Source: Hufsiella arboris (GTDB lineage Bacteria > Bacteroidota > Bacteroidia > Sphingobacteriales > Sphingobacteriaceae). From it: DNA of 64,000 bases. The stretch covers positions 1-64,000 of the forward strand of contig NZ_WVHT01000003.1 in NCBI RefSeq assembly GCF_009834875.1, read 5' to 3'. The stretch's first letter is position 1. Every line of letters starts with the position of its first letter. The translations under genes and the position numbers were made by a program. The notes beneath the pieces are model-generated. The model was not told where the DNA came from. It saw only the letters and a list, made by a program, of their open reading frames with translations, and made no database searches. Below are positions 26,176-37,646 of the stretch, piece after piece.

Positions 26176-26249
26176 TGCACCCGAAGAGAGTCGAACTCCT
26201 AACCTTCTGATCCGTAGTCAGATGCTCTATCCAATTAAGCTACGGGTGC
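26176..26249 (-). tRNA. tRNA-Arg (anticodon ACG)
   Basis: The minus strand folds as a standard cloverleaf: acceptor GCACCCG with CGGGTGC plus discriminator A, D arm GCTTAATTGGATAGAGC, anticodon arm CTGACTACGGATCAG with anticodon ACG, and a T arm containing GTTCGACTC. No 3' CCA is encoded. A34 in this tRNA is normally deaminated to inosine to read CGU, CGC and CGA. Confidence 0.95.
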
Positions 26250-26342
26250 CTCCGAATTGGATTGCAAAGATAGAACTTGTTTCTAAAAGTTCTAAAAAAA
26301 TTTAAAAAAACCTTCCAGCCGATTCTATACCAGCCCTTTAGA

Positions 26343-26804
26343 TTACCTGACTATTTCTTTTATTTTCTCGAAATCGGGCAAATCTCCCGCATTTTCAAGA
26401 ACTTCTGCGTAAATAACGTTCAGATCTTCATCAATTACAAAAGCCGCACGCTTTGATACTCCTTTTAATCCGAAAACAAACTCATCGTAAATAGCGCCAT
26501 ATGCTGCGGATACTTCTTTGTTAAAATCCGACAACAATGGGAATTGATAAGCATTTTCTTCTTTGAACTTTGCCAGTGTGAATGGTGAATCCACCGATAT
26601 TCCAATGATCTGCGCACCTAATTCATCGTAATATCCAAAAGTATCGCGCATAGTACAAAGCTGCGTAGTACAAACGCCCGTAAACGCCATCGGAAAAAAG
26701 TGGATAATCAACTTCTTGCCTGCATAATCATTTAAAGAAACTTCTTTTAACTCGGAACTGTACAATTTAAAGCCGGGCGCTTTTGAGCCTGTTGTTAATG
26801 ACAT
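26343..26804 (-). CDS. Peroxiredoxin (AhpE/BCP-like)
   Basis: 153-residue thiol peroxidase with thioredoxin fold. The peroxidatic cysteine is Cys45 in PMAFTGVCTTQLC, with the conserved Pro and Thr upstream; a second Cys at 50 could be resolving in the BCP manner. The WxFP-type FFPMAF segment and GISVDSPFTLAKF are typical, and a C-terminal RAAFVIDEDLNVIYAEV completes the fold. It reduces hydroperoxides using a thiol partner that cannot be identified here. It stands alone. Confidence 0.9.
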   Translation of the reverse strand: MSLTTGSKAPGFKLYSSELKEVSLNDYAGKKLIIHFFPMAFTGVCTTQLCTMRDTFGYYDELGAQIIGISVDSPFTLAKFKEENAYQFPLLSDFNKEVSAAYGAIYDEFVFGLKGVSKRAAFVIDEDLNVIYAEVLENAGDLPDFEKIKEIVR

Positions 26805-26822
26805 ATATGTTTATTTATAATT

Positions 26823-27749
26823 TTAATTTATAATATCTGAATTCTTTAAAGAGAGCAATTGTTGCTCAACTACCTCCAGCCCTTCTTCAAAACTATGTGG
26901 CCGGTAATTAAGCTGATCAATAGCTTTGTCGAGAATAAACCCGGTACGGGCTGGCCTTTTAGCCTCCTGATTCAACGTTTCGGAAGATACAGGCGTAATT
27001 AATGATTTATCCAGATTCCAATAATCAGCAACGGCATAAACGATCTCTACAATACTCATGGAATCTTTCCCGGAAACATTATAAAGGCCGGTTATTCCGT
27101 TTTGAGCGGCATAAAGACATGCATTGGCCAGATCCTCAGCTAAAGTAGGCATACGCCACTGATCGTTAACTACCTTAATCGACCTGCCATCCTCGAGAGA
27201 TGATTTGGCCCACAACACGATATTTGTCCGGCTCATATCCGGAACTATCCCGTAGACAAGGATAGTGCGAATTATGGTCCATTGGCATGACGAAGCTTTG
27301 AGGATTTCTTCGGCTTCAAATTTCGACTGGCCGTAATAACTTAACGGATTGGCATCTGCGTCTTCGTCGTATGGCCCGTTTTGTCCATCGAATACAAAAT
27401 CAGTAGAAAGATGAATGAGGTGTATGTTCAGGTTTTCGCAGATACTAACGAGAGATTCAACCGCGTTGATATTCAACTTCCGGCATTGTTCTTTATCACT
27501 TTCGGCCTTATCAACGTTGGTTACCGCAGCGGTATTAATAATTACGTCGGGGTTTAGGTCTTCTATGACTGATTTGAGTTGCTTATCATCGGAGATGTCG
27601 AGCTCGCAATATGAGTAGCCGGTTTTCACAGGAAATCTATTAGCCCCTTTTGAAGTAGCCAGTAATTCAAAATCCTGAGTCTTAAGAATGTGCTCGGTGA
27701 TTTTTTGTCCCAGCAAGCCGTTACTGCCTGTAACGAGAACTTTTTTCAT
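26823..27749 (-). CDS. SDR-family reductase resembling dTDP-4-dehydrorhamnose reductase
   Basis: 308 residues from the ATG at 27749 (the upstream TTG is less likely). Extended short-chain dehydrogenase: dinucleotide motif TGSNGLLGQK at residues 7-16, VIINTAAVTNVDKAE, HLSTDFVFDGQNGPYDEDA, and the catalytic YYGQSK. This layout is that of RfbD/MAT2B-type sugar reductases. No rhamnose genes are adjacent, so the substrate is open. The peroxiredoxin gene follows 18 bases downstream on the same strand and may share a transcript. Confidence 0.85.
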   Translation of the reverse strand: MKKVLVTGSNGLLGQKITEHILKTQDFELLATSKGANRFPVKTGYSYCELDISDDKQLKSVIEDLNPDVIINTAAVTNVDKAESDKEQCRKLNINAVESLVSICENLNIHLIHLSTDFVFDGQNGPYDEDADANPLSYYGQSKFEAEEILKASSCQWTIIRTILVYGIVPDMSRTNIVLWAKSSLEDGRSIKVVNDQWRMPTLAEDLANACLYAAQNGITGLYNVSGKDSMSIVEIVYAVADYWNLDKSLITPVSSETLNQEAKRPARTGFILDKAIDQLNYRPHSFEEGLEVVEQQLLSLKNSDIIN

Positions 27750-27801
27750 GCCCAAAAATAGAAGAATATTACTGAACCAGACATGGCCGGACGGCTATTT
27801 G

Positions 27802-28017
27802 CTATCTATGCTGACGTTCGTGAATATAATCATCAACGTTAACCAATATAACGATGATAAGGATCACGAAGGCGCACCATGCCAGTGGCTGCGTAAAGAA
27901 ATAATTTGCGAACTTCGACTGGTTGTTAAACCATGCAATACATAGCGTGGATACTACGAGAATTATACATAATGCCGGAACCCTGCTTCGCTTTAGTAGA
28001 TTGACTGGAATTTTCAT
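27802..28017 (-). CDS. Small two-helix membrane protein
   Basis: 71 residues from the ATG at 28017 (a GTG lies three codons upstream). Two hydrophobic segments (VPALCIILVVSTLCIAWF and PLAWCAFVILIIVILVNV) joined by a short polar loop, with a charged C terminus (DDYIHERQHR). No family recognised. It precedes the SDR gene on the same strand. Confidence 0.45.
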   Translation of the reverse strand: MKIPVNLLKRSRVPALCIILVVSTLCIAWFNNQSKFANYFFTQPLAWCAFVILIIVILVNVDDYIHERQHR

Positions 28018-28178
28018 GCCGCTCACTTATTCTTGTCACCGGTTTAACACTAAATCAAAACGCTGGTTTTTAAAAATTTATTTTTGTGTAAAACAGATAT
28101 GATCTGAGAAAATTTATACAAATAAATTCCATGTTTTTTTCTATGTCATAAGCTGTTTATAATTAGTTTAAAAAGGTG

Positions 28179-28208
28179 TTTGAAATAAGTTAATAAAACG
28201 TATTTTTG
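28179..28208 (+). promoter_or_regulatory. Bacteroidota promoter of atpD-atpC
   Basis: TTTG at 28179-28182, an 18-base spacer, then TATTTTTG at 28201-28208, a full match to TAnnTTTG. The start of transcription should be a few bases downstream, leaving a leader of about 60 bases before the ATG at 28275. Confidence 0.8.
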
Positions 28209-28268
28209 CAGACCCAAAATGGGCCTGGTTTAAAGGCCATAAATTATTGATTTATAAAAATTTTATAA

Positions 28269-29780
<1,512 letters not shown>

Positions 29781-29861
29781 ATTTGAATACAGAGATATGA
29801 GCTATGAGAACGAGAGGCATTTGTCTCGAATTTCATATCTCAAATCTCACATCTGAATAAC

Positions 29862-30107
29862 ATGACATTAGAGATATTAACACCAGACAAAACTGTTTAT
29901 GAAGGAGAAGTTATCTCGGTAACTGTTCCTGGAACATCTGGTTCATTTGAAGTTTTGAAAAACCACGCTCCTATTATTTCTACATTAGAAGACGGGAACG
30001 TTATAATCCGCACTTCAGCAAAAGATGAGCAGGTAATGTATATAAAAGGTGGTGTGATTGAAGCTTATCATAACAAAGTGGTAGTTCTTGCCGAAGGTTT
30101 AGGTTAA
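29862..30107 (+). CDS. atpC: F1 ATP synthase epsilon subunit
   Basis: 81 residues, only the N-terminal beta-sandwich of epsilon (MTLEILTPDKTVYEGEVISV, GTSGSFEVLKNHAPIISTLE, MYIKGGVIEAYHNKVVVLAE). The C-terminal two-helix inhibitory hairpin of the E. coli subunit (about 50 residues) is missing, so autoinhibition through that domain is not possible. Such short epsilons are common in Bacteroidota. The 81-base gap after atpD contains a nested inverted repeat (GAGATATG ... CATATCTC). Confidence 0.94.
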   Translation: MTLEILTPDKTVYEGEVISVTVPGTSGSFEVLKNHAPIISTLEDGNVIIRTSAKDEQVMYIKGGVIEAYHNKVVVLAEGLG

Positions 30108-30531
30108 GCGATAAAATAAGATTAAAAAATGCCGGTTTGGAAATCCTGAACCGGCATTTTTTTTGCGTTTTTTTCATTTCATCCCCCGTTTTCACGCAGA
30201 AAAATCGCAATTTCCTATTGTTCAGTTAATGTTTTGAACCGTATACCGATTTCAACTTTGGTATAGCATCCAAAATATATTACATATATTAGCTTTTATA
30301 AAAGACATTTATTTGACAATTGCGCCATTCGACAGAATTTAATATCAAATTTAAAATAAATCGAAAAGCTATTGCCCAAACAGATTGAACTAACTAATTT
30401 GAAATTATTGAATGAGGCATTTGCGAGCCATGTATTATCCATGTAAGATATGTGGGGCAATATCATTACCAAACCAGTTAAAAATGAATCCGGCCCGATA
30501 AAATTATACTTATCGTCTATAGAGAAAATAT
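30108..30531. other. Intergenic region between atpC and ilvD
   Basis: 424 bases without a gene. It starts with the atpC terminator (annotated separately). The remainder is AT-rich and should hold the promoter of the ilv-leu cluster. I find no complete TTTG/TAnnTTTG pair and no leader peptide, T-box or other attenuator. Confidence 0.5.
30129..30164 (+). terminator. Terminator after atpC
   Basis: AATGCCGGTT (30129-30138) and AACCGGCATT (30149-30158) form a perfect ten-base stem with a ten-base loop, followed by eight T residues. Confidence 0.93.
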
Positions 30532-32244
30532 ATGAATCCACTGATTGATAACGAAACAACCGAAGCTGTTGAATTGAACAAATACAGCAAAGTACTAACC
30601 CAGGATCCGACGCAGCCTGCCGCCCAGGCCATGTTATATGGAATCGGCTTGACCGAGGAAGATATGGACAAAGCACAGGTAGGAATCGCCAGTATGGGTT
30701 ATGACGGCAACACCTGCAATATGCACCTGAACGATCTTGCGAAGATTGTTAAGGAAGGTGTGTGGAAGGAAAATCTCGTCGGTCTGATCTTCAATACAAT
30801 TGGCGTGAGTGATGGTATGAGCAACGGAACTGAAGGCATGCGCTATTCGCTTGTCAGCCGTGATGTAATCGCCGATTCAATTGAAACTGTTTGCGGAGCC
30901 CAGTATTATGATGCGGTAATCGGGTTGCCCGGGTGCGACAAAAATATGCCTGGAACGATAATGGCGATGGGCCGTTTGAATCGCCCATCGATCATGGTTT
31001 ACGGTGGAACGATCAAACCTGGCCACTATAAAGGCGAAGATTTAAACATTGTGTCAGCGTTTGAGGCTTTGGGCAAAAAGATAGCCGGTACCATTAATGA
31101 TATCGATTTTAAGGAAGTTGTAAAAAATGCCTGTCCGAGTGCTGGCGCATGCGGTGGCGTTTACACAGCAAATACCATGGCGGCGGCTATCGAGGCTTTG
31201 GGGATGAGCCTTCCATACTCCTCGTCAAATCCGGCATTAAGTGAAGAAAAGAAAAAAGAATGTCTGGCTGCCGGAGAAGCTATCAAACTTTTATTGGAGC
31301 GCGATATAAAGCCGTCCGACATCATGACTCGTAAAGCGTTTGAAAATGCTATTGTCACCATTATGGTTTTGGGAGGATCAACGAACGCCGTGCTGCATTT
31401 GATCGCTATGGCCAAAAGTGTCGACGTACCTTTAACACAGGATGATTTTCAAGAAATCAGCAACCGCATTCCGGTATTGGCGGATATGAAACCAAGCGGA
31501 AAGTACATGATGGAAGATCTTCATAACGTTGGCGGTGTACCATCTGTGATGAAATATTTGCTTAGAAAAGGCTGGTTGCATGGCGAATGCATTACGGTAA
31601 CAGGAAAAACTATAGCCGAAAATCTGGAAAACGTTCCAGACTTTGACTTTGACGCTCAAAAAGTCATTATGCCGGCGGAAACGCCGATCAAAGCAACAGG
31701 CCATCTTAATATACTTTACGGAAATCTTGCCGAAGGCGGAAGCGTGGCCAAGATCAGCGGAAAAGAAGGCGAGCGTTTCAGCGGACCAGCACGTGTGTTT
31801 GATGGTGAGTTTGCATTAGTTGACGGGATTTTAAGCGGACGTGTTAAGCCGGGCGACGTAGTGGTTATACAAAACGTCGGTCCGAAAGGCGCGCCCGGAA
31901 TGCCGGAAATGTTAAAGCCAACCTCAGCAATTTTCGGAGCTGGCCTGGGAAGTTCAGTTGCCTTAATTACCGACGGCCGTTTTAGCGGCGGAACCCACGG
32001 CTTTGTAGTTGGACACATCACTCCGGAATCTTTCGACGGCGGTTTAATCGGCCTGGTTAAAGATGATGACCCTATTGAGATTGATGCGATCAAACGCACT
32101 ATTGAACTGAAAGTTTCAGACGAAGAAATCGCTGCCCGCCGTGCGGCTTGGGTTCAGCCTGAACTTCGCGTTAAAAAAGGAATACTTTATAAATATGCGA
32201 AACAAGTAACCACAGCTGCCGAAGGTTGCGTTACGGATGCTTAA
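30532..32244 (+). CDS. ilvD: Dihydroxy-acid dehydratase
   Basis: 570-residue iron-sulfur enzyme that dehydrates 2,3-dihydroxy acids to the 2-oxo acid precursors of valine and isoleucine. The cluster cysteines are visible: Cys62 (GNTCNMH), Cys135 (GCDKNMPG) and Cys207 (SAGACGG). The C-terminal swivelling domain carries [20 protein letters not shown]. Length is normal. First gene of the ilv-leu cluster, following a 424-base gap. Confidence 0.97.
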   Translation: MNPLIDNETTEAVELNKYSKVLTQDPTQPAAQAMLYGIGLTEEDMDKAQVGIASMGYDGNTCNMHLNDLAKIVKEGVWKENLVGLIFNTIGVSDGMSNGTEGMRYSLVSRDVIADSIETVCGAQYYDAVIGLPGCDKNMPGTIMAMGRLNRPSIMVYGGTIKPGHYKGEDLNIVSAFEALGKKIAGTINDIDFKEVVKNACPSAGACGGVYTANTMAAAIEALGMSLPYSSSNPALSEEKKKECLAAGEAIKLLLERDIKPSDIMTRKAFENAIVTIMVLGGSTNAVLHLIAMAKSVDVPLTQDDFQEISNRIPVLADMKPSGKYMMEDLHNVGGVPSVMKYLLRKGWLHGECITVTGKTIAENLENVPDFDFDAQKVIMPAETPIKATGHLNILYGNLAEGGSVAKISGKEGERFSGPARVFDGEFALVDGILSGRVKPGDVVVIQNVGPKGAPGMPEMLKPTSAIFGAGLGSSVALITDGRFSGGTHGFVVGHITPESFDGGLIGLVKDDDPIEIDAIKRTIELKVSDEEIAARRAAWVQPELRVKKGILYKYAKQVTTAAEGCVTDA

Positions 32245-32355
32245 ATAGAAATAATAAAGGAAGATAGGAAACGGAGAATAGTTAATAGACAGCAGGTAGC
32301 AGATTGAAACCTGACGCCAGATACCTTAAAAATAACCATACCAAACAATAAAATA

Positions 32356-34092
32356 ATGGAAGTTGCACAACAGGAAAAAGCAGTAGCCGAAACAAAGAAA
32401 ACTCAAAAAGTTTCAGGTTCGGTGGCATTGCTTGAAGCTTTAATTGCAGAAGGTACCGAAACGATTTTCGGTTACCCGGGAGGTGCTATCATGCCGATTT
32501 ATGATGCCCTTTATGATTACAATGACAAGCTGAACCATGTCCTGGTCAGACACGAGCAGGGAGGAATTCATGCCGGGCAAGGATACGCACGCTCATCCGG
32601 TAAAGTCGGTGTAGTGTTCGCAACAAGCGGCCCTGGCGCTACTAACCTGGTTACCGGTTTGGCTGATGCTCAGATTGACAGCACTCCCCTCGTTTGTATT
32701 ACCGGTCAGGTTTTTGCTCATTTGCTGGGAACTGACGCGTTCCAGGAGACAGACGTGATTAATATTACCACGCCTGTTACCAAATGGAACTACCAGGTAA
32801 CCGATGCAAATGAAATTCCGGAAGTGATCGCAAAGGCTTTTTATATCGCAAAAAGCGGAAGACCAGGCCCGGTGTTGATAGATATTACAAAAAATGCGCA
32901 GATCCAGCAATTCGACTTCGCCGGATACGAGCCATGTAATCATATACGCAGCTATCGTCCGAAACCTATTATTCGTAAAGAATATATTGAACAGGCAGCT
33001 AACCTTATTAATGCCGCGAAGAAACCATTCATCATTTGGGGACAAGGCGTTATTCTGGGAAAAGCGGAGCAGGAATTTAAGGCGTTAGTTGAAAAGAGCG
33101 GAATCCCTGCGGCCTGGACTATTATGGGAGCCGGTGCAATTTCTACTGAACATCCACTTAACGTGGGAATGCTGGGAATGCACGGAAATTACGGGCCAAA
33201 CGTTTTAACCAATGAATGCGATGTGCTAATCGCTATTGGAATGCGCTTCGACGACCGTGTTACAGGCAGACTGGACAAATATGCGAAACAGGCAAAAGTT
33301 GTTCACCTCGATATTGATCCGGCCGAAATTGATAAAAACGTTCACACGGAAGTTCCGGTTTGGGGAGATTGCAAAGAGACTATTCCTTTGCTTACCACGC
33401 TATTAGAACAAAAAGAGCATACATCATGGCTGGAAAGATTCCGCGATTACACCAGGCAGGAAGTTGAAGCGGTAATCAATGAGGAATTGAATCCTTCAAC
33501 GGAGGAAATGACCATGGGTGAAGTTATCCGCGAATTAAACGACCTGACAGATGGCGACGGGGTTATAGTAACAGATGTCGGACAGCATCAGATGGTTGCC
33601 TGTCGTTACGCGAAATTCAATAAAACGCGAAGCAATGTTACCAGCGGTGGTTTAGGAACTATGGGTTTTGCTCTTCCGGCAGCTATTGGGGCGAAGTTTG
33701 GAACGCCCGACAGACCGGTTATAGCAATTATAGGCGACGGCGGTTTCCAAATGACGATTCAGGAATTAGGAACCATCATGCAAACGGGTGTTGATGTAAA
33801 AATCATCATCCTGAATAACCGGTTCCTCGGCATGGTTCGTCAATGGCAGGAACTTTTCAATGAACGGCGTTACTCATTTGTCGATATTCAAAGCCCCGAC
33901 TTTGTTAAGGTCGCCGGCGGATATGGCATACCGGGCAAAACGGTTGGAAAACGCGATGATCTCAAATCCTCATTAAAAGAAATGATTGAAAGTAAAGGGT
34001 CTTTCCTGCTTGAGATCATGGTAACTAAAGAAAACAATGTATTCCCGATGGTTCCACAAGGTTGCAGCGTAAGCGAAATCAGGTTAAAATAG
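32356..34092 (+). CDS. ilvB: Acetolactate synthase, large subunit
   Basis: 578-residue thiamine diphosphate enzyme that condenses pyruvate to acetolactate or with 2-oxobutyrate to acetohydroxybutyrate. The catalytic glutamate of the TPP site is Glu67 (VRHEQGG). The cofactor-binding motif GDGGFQMTIQEL ... IILNN lies near residues 459-485. The N-terminal ~20 residues are a Lys/Glu-rich extension. The small subunit gene follows 15 bases downstream. Confidence 0.97.
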   Translation: MEVAQQEKAVAETKKTQKVSGSVALLEALIAEGTETIFGYPGGAIMPIYDALYDYNDKLNHVLVRHEQGGIHAGQGYARSSGKVGVVFATSGPGATNLVTGLADAQIDSTPLVCITGQVFAHLLGTDAFQETDVINITTPVTKWNYQVTDANEIPEVIAKAFYIAKSGRPGPVLIDITKNAQIQQFDFAGYEPCNHIRSYRPKPIIRKEYIEQAANLINAAKKPFIIWGQGVILGKAEQEFKALVEKSGIPAAWTIMGAGAISTEHPLNVGMLGMHGNYGPNVLTNECDVLIAIGMRFDDRVTGRLDKYAKQAKVVHLDIDPAEIDKNVHTEVPVWGDCKETIPLLTTLLEQKEHTSWLERFRDYTRQEVEAVINEELNPSTEEMTMGEVIRELNDLTDGDGVIVTDVGQHQMVACRYAKFNKTRSNVTSGGLGTMGFALPAAIGAKFGTPDRPVIAIIGDGGFQMTIQELGTIMQTGVDVKIIILNNRFLGMVRQWQELFNERRYSFVDIQSPDFVKVAGGYGIPGKTVGKRDDLKSSLKEMIESKGSFLLEIMVTKENNVFPMVPQGCSVSEIRLK

Positions 34093-34107
34093 TTTAATAA
34101 ACGCACA

Positions 34108-34725
34108 ATGAGCACGTTAAATAATTCAGGCGAGCCTGATAAGAAGGAATTCACATTCACTGTTTACACCGAAAACCAAATCGGTCTGTTAAACCGGATA
34201 GCCATAATTTTTTCCAGAAGAAAAATCAATATCGACAGCTTAAACACCTCGCCTTCAGAGATTGAAAGCATCCATCGTTTTAACATTGTTATTAATGAAA
34301 CTGAAGATGTTGTTCGTAAATTAGCTCGACAAATCGAGAAACAGGTTGAAGTTCTGAAGGTGTATTACAATACAAATGAAGATATTATCTGGCAGGAAAT
34401 GGCACTCTATAAAGTACCTACCGACGATATTGCCGAGAAGGTTAGTGTTGAGCGCCTTCTTCGTGAAAACGGAGCCAGGGCGGTGGTAATTCGAAAAGAC
34501 TATACGGTGTTCGAAACAACCGGCCACCGCGAAGAGACTGACGCGCTCATCCAGGTATTGCAGCCTTACGGGTTAATTGAATTCGTCCGCAGCGCTCGTG
34601 TAGCAATTATTAAAGATAGCGAAGGCTTCAACCGCAAATTACGTGAATTCGAGCGCCTTGAACCTGGCGAAGACGTCATTGAAAACGAATTCCTGAATAA
34701 ACGGGATAAGGTCTTTACAATGTAA
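34108..34725 (+). CDS. ilvN: Acetolactate synthase, small regulatory subunit
   Basis: 205 residues, longer than the E. coli IlvN/IlvH subunits. The N-terminal ACT domain (FTVYTENQIGLLNRIAIIFS, RKINIDSLNTSPSE) binds the feedback inhibitor valine in known enzymes. The C-terminal domain (VSVERLLRENGARAVVIRKD, TVFETTGHREETDALIQVLQ) is the ALS-type dimerisation part. It directly follows ilvB, as usual. Confidence 0.94.
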   Translation: MSTLNNSGEPDKKEFTFTVYTENQIGLLNRIAIIFSRRKINIDSLNTSPSEIESIHRFNIVINETEDVVRKLARQIEKQVEVLKVYYNTNEDIIWQEMALYKVPTDDIAEKVSVERLLRENGARAVVIRKDYTVFETTGHREETDALIQVLQPYGLIEFVRSARVAIIKDSEGFNRKLREFERLEPGEDVIENEFLNKRDKVFTM

Positions 34726-34848
34726 GCGAGTAAAGATTTAAAGACTAAGGAATTAAAGAACAACTATGGCTGACAGTTGATCCTGACAGTAACACCTAAA
34801 AAATAAACAACAAACTAATAGGCGTAAGCCAAACAACAAACCAAAAAC

Positions 34849-35907
34849 ATGGCAAAATTAAATTTCGGCGGAGTTGAAGAGAATGTGATAACCCGCGAAG
34901 AATTTCCGCTATCAAAAGCGCAGGAAGTATTAAAAAATGAAACTGTAGCAGTTATCGGTTACGGTGTGCAAGGTCCGGGCCAGGCGTTGAACCAAAAAGA
35001 TAACGGTATTAATGTAATCGTTGGTCAGCGTAAAAATTCTAAAAGCTGGGATAAAGCTGTGCGCGACGGCTTTGTACCGGGCGAAACTCTTTTCGAAATC
35101 GAGGAAGCTTTGGAAAAAGGCACCATAATTTGTTACCTTTTAAGTGACGCTGCTCAGATCGCATTATGGCCAACTGTAAAGAAAAACCTTACCGCCGGTA
35201 AAGCACTATATTTCTCACATGGCTTCGGTATTACCTTTAATGAGCAAACCGGCATCATCCCTCCTGCTGACGTTGATGTATTTTTGGTTGCGCCAAAAGG
35301 ATCAGGAACTTCATTGCGTCGCATGTTCTTGGAAGGACGCGGCTTAAATTCAAGCTATGCTATCTTCCAGGACGCAACCGGCCGCGCAAAGGAACGTGTT
35401 ACTGCATTAGGCATTGCTGTTGGCAGCGGCTACCTGTTCGAAACTGATTTCAAAAAAGAAGTATATAGCGATTTAACTGGTGAGCGTGGTACGTTAATGG
35501 GATGTATTCAAGGTATTTTTGCTGCCCAGTACGAAGTATTGCGTTCAAAAGGCCATACTCCTTCCGAAGCATTCAACGAAACCGTTGAAGAACTAACTCA
35601 ATCGTTGATGCCACTGGTTGCCGAAAACGGAATGGATTGGATGTATGCAAACTGCTCAACAACGGCGCAACGTGGTGCACTTGACTGGTGGAAGAAATTT
35701 AAAGACGCTACTAAACCTGTTTTCGAGGAATTGTATGACAGCGTAGCTACAGGCAAAGAATCACAGCGTTCAATTGATTCAAACAGCCAGACTGATTACC
35801 GTGAAAAACTTGACGCTGAATTAGCTGAACTTCGTGATAGTGAAATGTGGCAGGCCGGTAAAACTGTCCGCAGCTTACGTCCGGAAAATCAAGCCGTCGA
35901 AGCATAA
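34849..35907 (+). CDS. ilvC: Ketol-acid reductoisomerase
   Basis: 352-residue enzyme that isomerises and reduces acetolactate or acetohydroxybutyrate with NAD(P)H. The dinucleotide site is GYGVQGPGQALN (about residues 37-48), with the variant VQGPG instead of SQGHA. The knotted C-terminal domain with DLTGERGTLMGCIQG and the metal-ligand glutamates follows. Cofactor preference (NADH or NADPH) cannot be read with confidence. A 121-bp palindromic element lies immediately downstream, before leuA. Confidence 0.96.
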   Translation: MAKLNFGGVEENVITREEFPLSKAQEVLKNETVAVIGYGVQGPGQALNQKDNGINVIVGQRKNSKSWDKAVRDGFVPGETLFEIEEALEKGTIICYLLSDAAQIALWPTVKKNLTAGKALYFSHGFGITFNEQTGIIPPADVDVFLVAPKGSGTSLRRMFLEGRGLNSSYAIFQDATGRAKERVTALGIAVGSGYLFETDFKKEVYSDLTGERGTLMGCIQGIFAAQYEVLRSKGHTPSEAFNETVEELTQSLMPLVAENGMDWMYANCSTTAQRGALDWWKKFKDATKPVFEELYDSVATGKESQRSIDSNSQTDYREKLDAELAELRDSEMWQAGKTVRSLRPENQAVEA

Positions 35908-35915
35908 AAGGAACT

Positions 35916-36036
35916 AATGAGAGTGACGCAAACATTGGAATAATTGTCATGTTGAGTGTAGTCGAAACATCTGTTGCCAAATAAACGGACCCTTCGACTC
36001 AGCTCACGGTGACAACAGTTTCGCGTTACTCTCATT
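35916..36036. repeat. REP/MITE-like palindromic element inside the ilv-leu cluster
   Basis: The outer arms AATGAGAGTGACGCAAAC (from 35916) and the complement of GTTTCGCGTTACTCTCATTC (ending about 36037) match with few differences. Inner arms TTGTCATGTTGAGTGTAGTC and the complement of GACTCAGCTCACGGTGACAA also match, so the whole ~121 bp can fold into one long hairpin. A related stem (TGTCATGTTGAGCGG) occurs at 61767-61812. No coding capacity is visible. Confidence 0.75.
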
Positions 36037-36103
36037 CAAAATAAATGGCTTTAAAAATCGTATAATTTATACCAGATTTGCCGATTATAAAATTTAAAAA
36101 TTC

Positions 36104-37609
36104 ATGTTACACGATCCAAACCGCATATTCGTTTTTGACACAACGCTTCGCGATGGCGAGCAGGTGCCAGGCTCACAACTGACAACTCCTGAAAAGATAA
36201 TCATTGGTGAGGCGCTGGAAGCACTGGGCGTTGATGTTATCGAAGCGGGATTCCCGATTTCCAGTCCGGGAGATTTTACCAGCGTAGTTGAGCTGTCAAA
36301 AGCAGTTCGCGAACCGATTATTTGCGCCCTTACCCGCGCCAATAAAGGCGACATTGATTGTGCCGCCGAAGCGCTGAAATATGCAAAACATCCACGCATT
36401 CATACCGGAATCGGATCATCCGATATGCACATTAAATACAAATTCAATAGTACCCGTGAGGCTATTTTGGAACGTGCCGCAGACGCCGTAAAATATGCCA
36501 AGCAATTTGTAGAGGATATTGAATTTTATGCGGAAGATGCAGGAAGAGCTGATAATGTTTATCTGGCTCAAATGATCGAAGCCGTTATTGCCGCAGGTGC
36601 AACAGTAGTTAATATCCCGGATACAAATGGGTATTGCCTGCCGGAGCAATACGGGGCCAAGATCCGTTTTCTTAAAGAAAATGTAAAAAATATTGACAAG
36701 GCCGTTATCTCGGTACATTGCCACAATGACTTAGGTTTGGCTACTGCAAACAGCATTGCAGGTTTGCAGAACGGCGCGCGCCAGGTTGAGTGTACTATCA
36801 ACGGTATCGGCGAACGCGCAGGCAATACATCGCTGGAAGAAGTAGTGATGATCTTGAAAACACATCAGCTGAATCTTCATACAAACGTCAATAGCAAGCA
36901 TTTATCTAAGCTAAGTCATATGGTTAGCCGGATGATGCGAATGCCTGTCCAGCCGAACAAAGCTATCGTTGGCAAAAATGCATTTGCACACAGTTCAGGC
37001 ATTCACCAGGATGGTGTATTGAAACACCGTGAAAATTATGAGATCATCAATCCAGAAGATGTTGGGATTGATTCCTCAGAAATCATTTTAACCGCCCGCA
37101 GCGGACGCCACGCCTTAAAGCACCATCTTGAAAGATTGGGCTATGACAATGAGCGCATTGATCTGGACCAGGTTTATCAGAATTTCCTGGCAATGGCCGA
37201 TGTTAAGAAAGAGATCAAGGATGACGATTTACTGGAATTGATGGGTGTTGAGACTGAAAATAATTTCAAAAACGGCATCAAGATCAATATGCTGCAAGTT
37301 AGCTGCGGTGATCAAAGCGCGCCTGAAGCAATTGTAAAATTAAATTACAATGGATCAGACCATGAAGGTTCGGCCACAGGCAACGGCCCGGTTAGCGCTA
37401 CAATTAAAGCAATCGAAACCATACTTGGACATTCATACGAGATCAAGGAATTTAATATCCATTCGATTCATGGCGGCAGCGACGATGTAAGTAAGGTAGA
37501 CATGCGGGTAATGCATAATGATCAATCGTACATGGGCTATGGTTTTAGCACGGATATCGTGAGAGCTTCTGCTAACGCGTACCTGGACGCTTTAAATAAA
37601 TTTGTATAA
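36104..37609 (+). CDS. leuA: 2-isopropylmalate synthase
   Basis: 501 residues. First committed step of leucine synthesis, acetyl-CoA plus 2-oxoisovalerate. The TIM barrel starts with [13 protein letters not shown] (residues 11-23), the metal-binding HCHNDLG follows, and [16 protein letters not shown] is typical. The C-terminal LeuA dimer regulatory domain (from about residue 385) would bind leucine. leuC follows 37 bases downstream. A paralogue is encoded further on at 39772. Confidence 0.95.
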   Translation: MLHDPNRIFVFDTTLRDGEQVPGSQLTTPEKIIIGEALEALGVDVIEAGFPISSPGDFTSVVELSKAVREPIICALTRANKGDIDCAAEALKYAKHPRIHTGIGSSDMHIKYKFNSTREAILERAADAVKYAKQFVEDIEFYAEDAGRADNVYLAQMIEAVIAAGATVVNIPDTNGYCLPEQYGAKIRFLKENVKNIDKAVISVHCHNDLGLATANSIAGLQNGARQVECTINGIGERAGNTSLEEVVMILKTHQLNLHTNVNSKHLSKLSHMVSRMMRMPVQPNKAIVGKNAFAHSSGIHQDGVLKHRENYEIINPEDVGIDSSEIILTARSGRHALKHHLERLGYDNERIDLDQVYQNFLAMADVKKEIKDDDLLELMGVETENNFKNGIKINMLQVSCGDQSAPEAIVKLNYNGSDHEGSATGNGPVSATIKAIETILGHSYEIKEFNIHSIHGGSDDVSKVDMRVMHNDQSYMGYGFSTDIVRASANAYLDALNKFV

Positions 37610-37646
37610 TCAGCACGAATAGTGCTTAAAATAAAAGCTATAAAAA

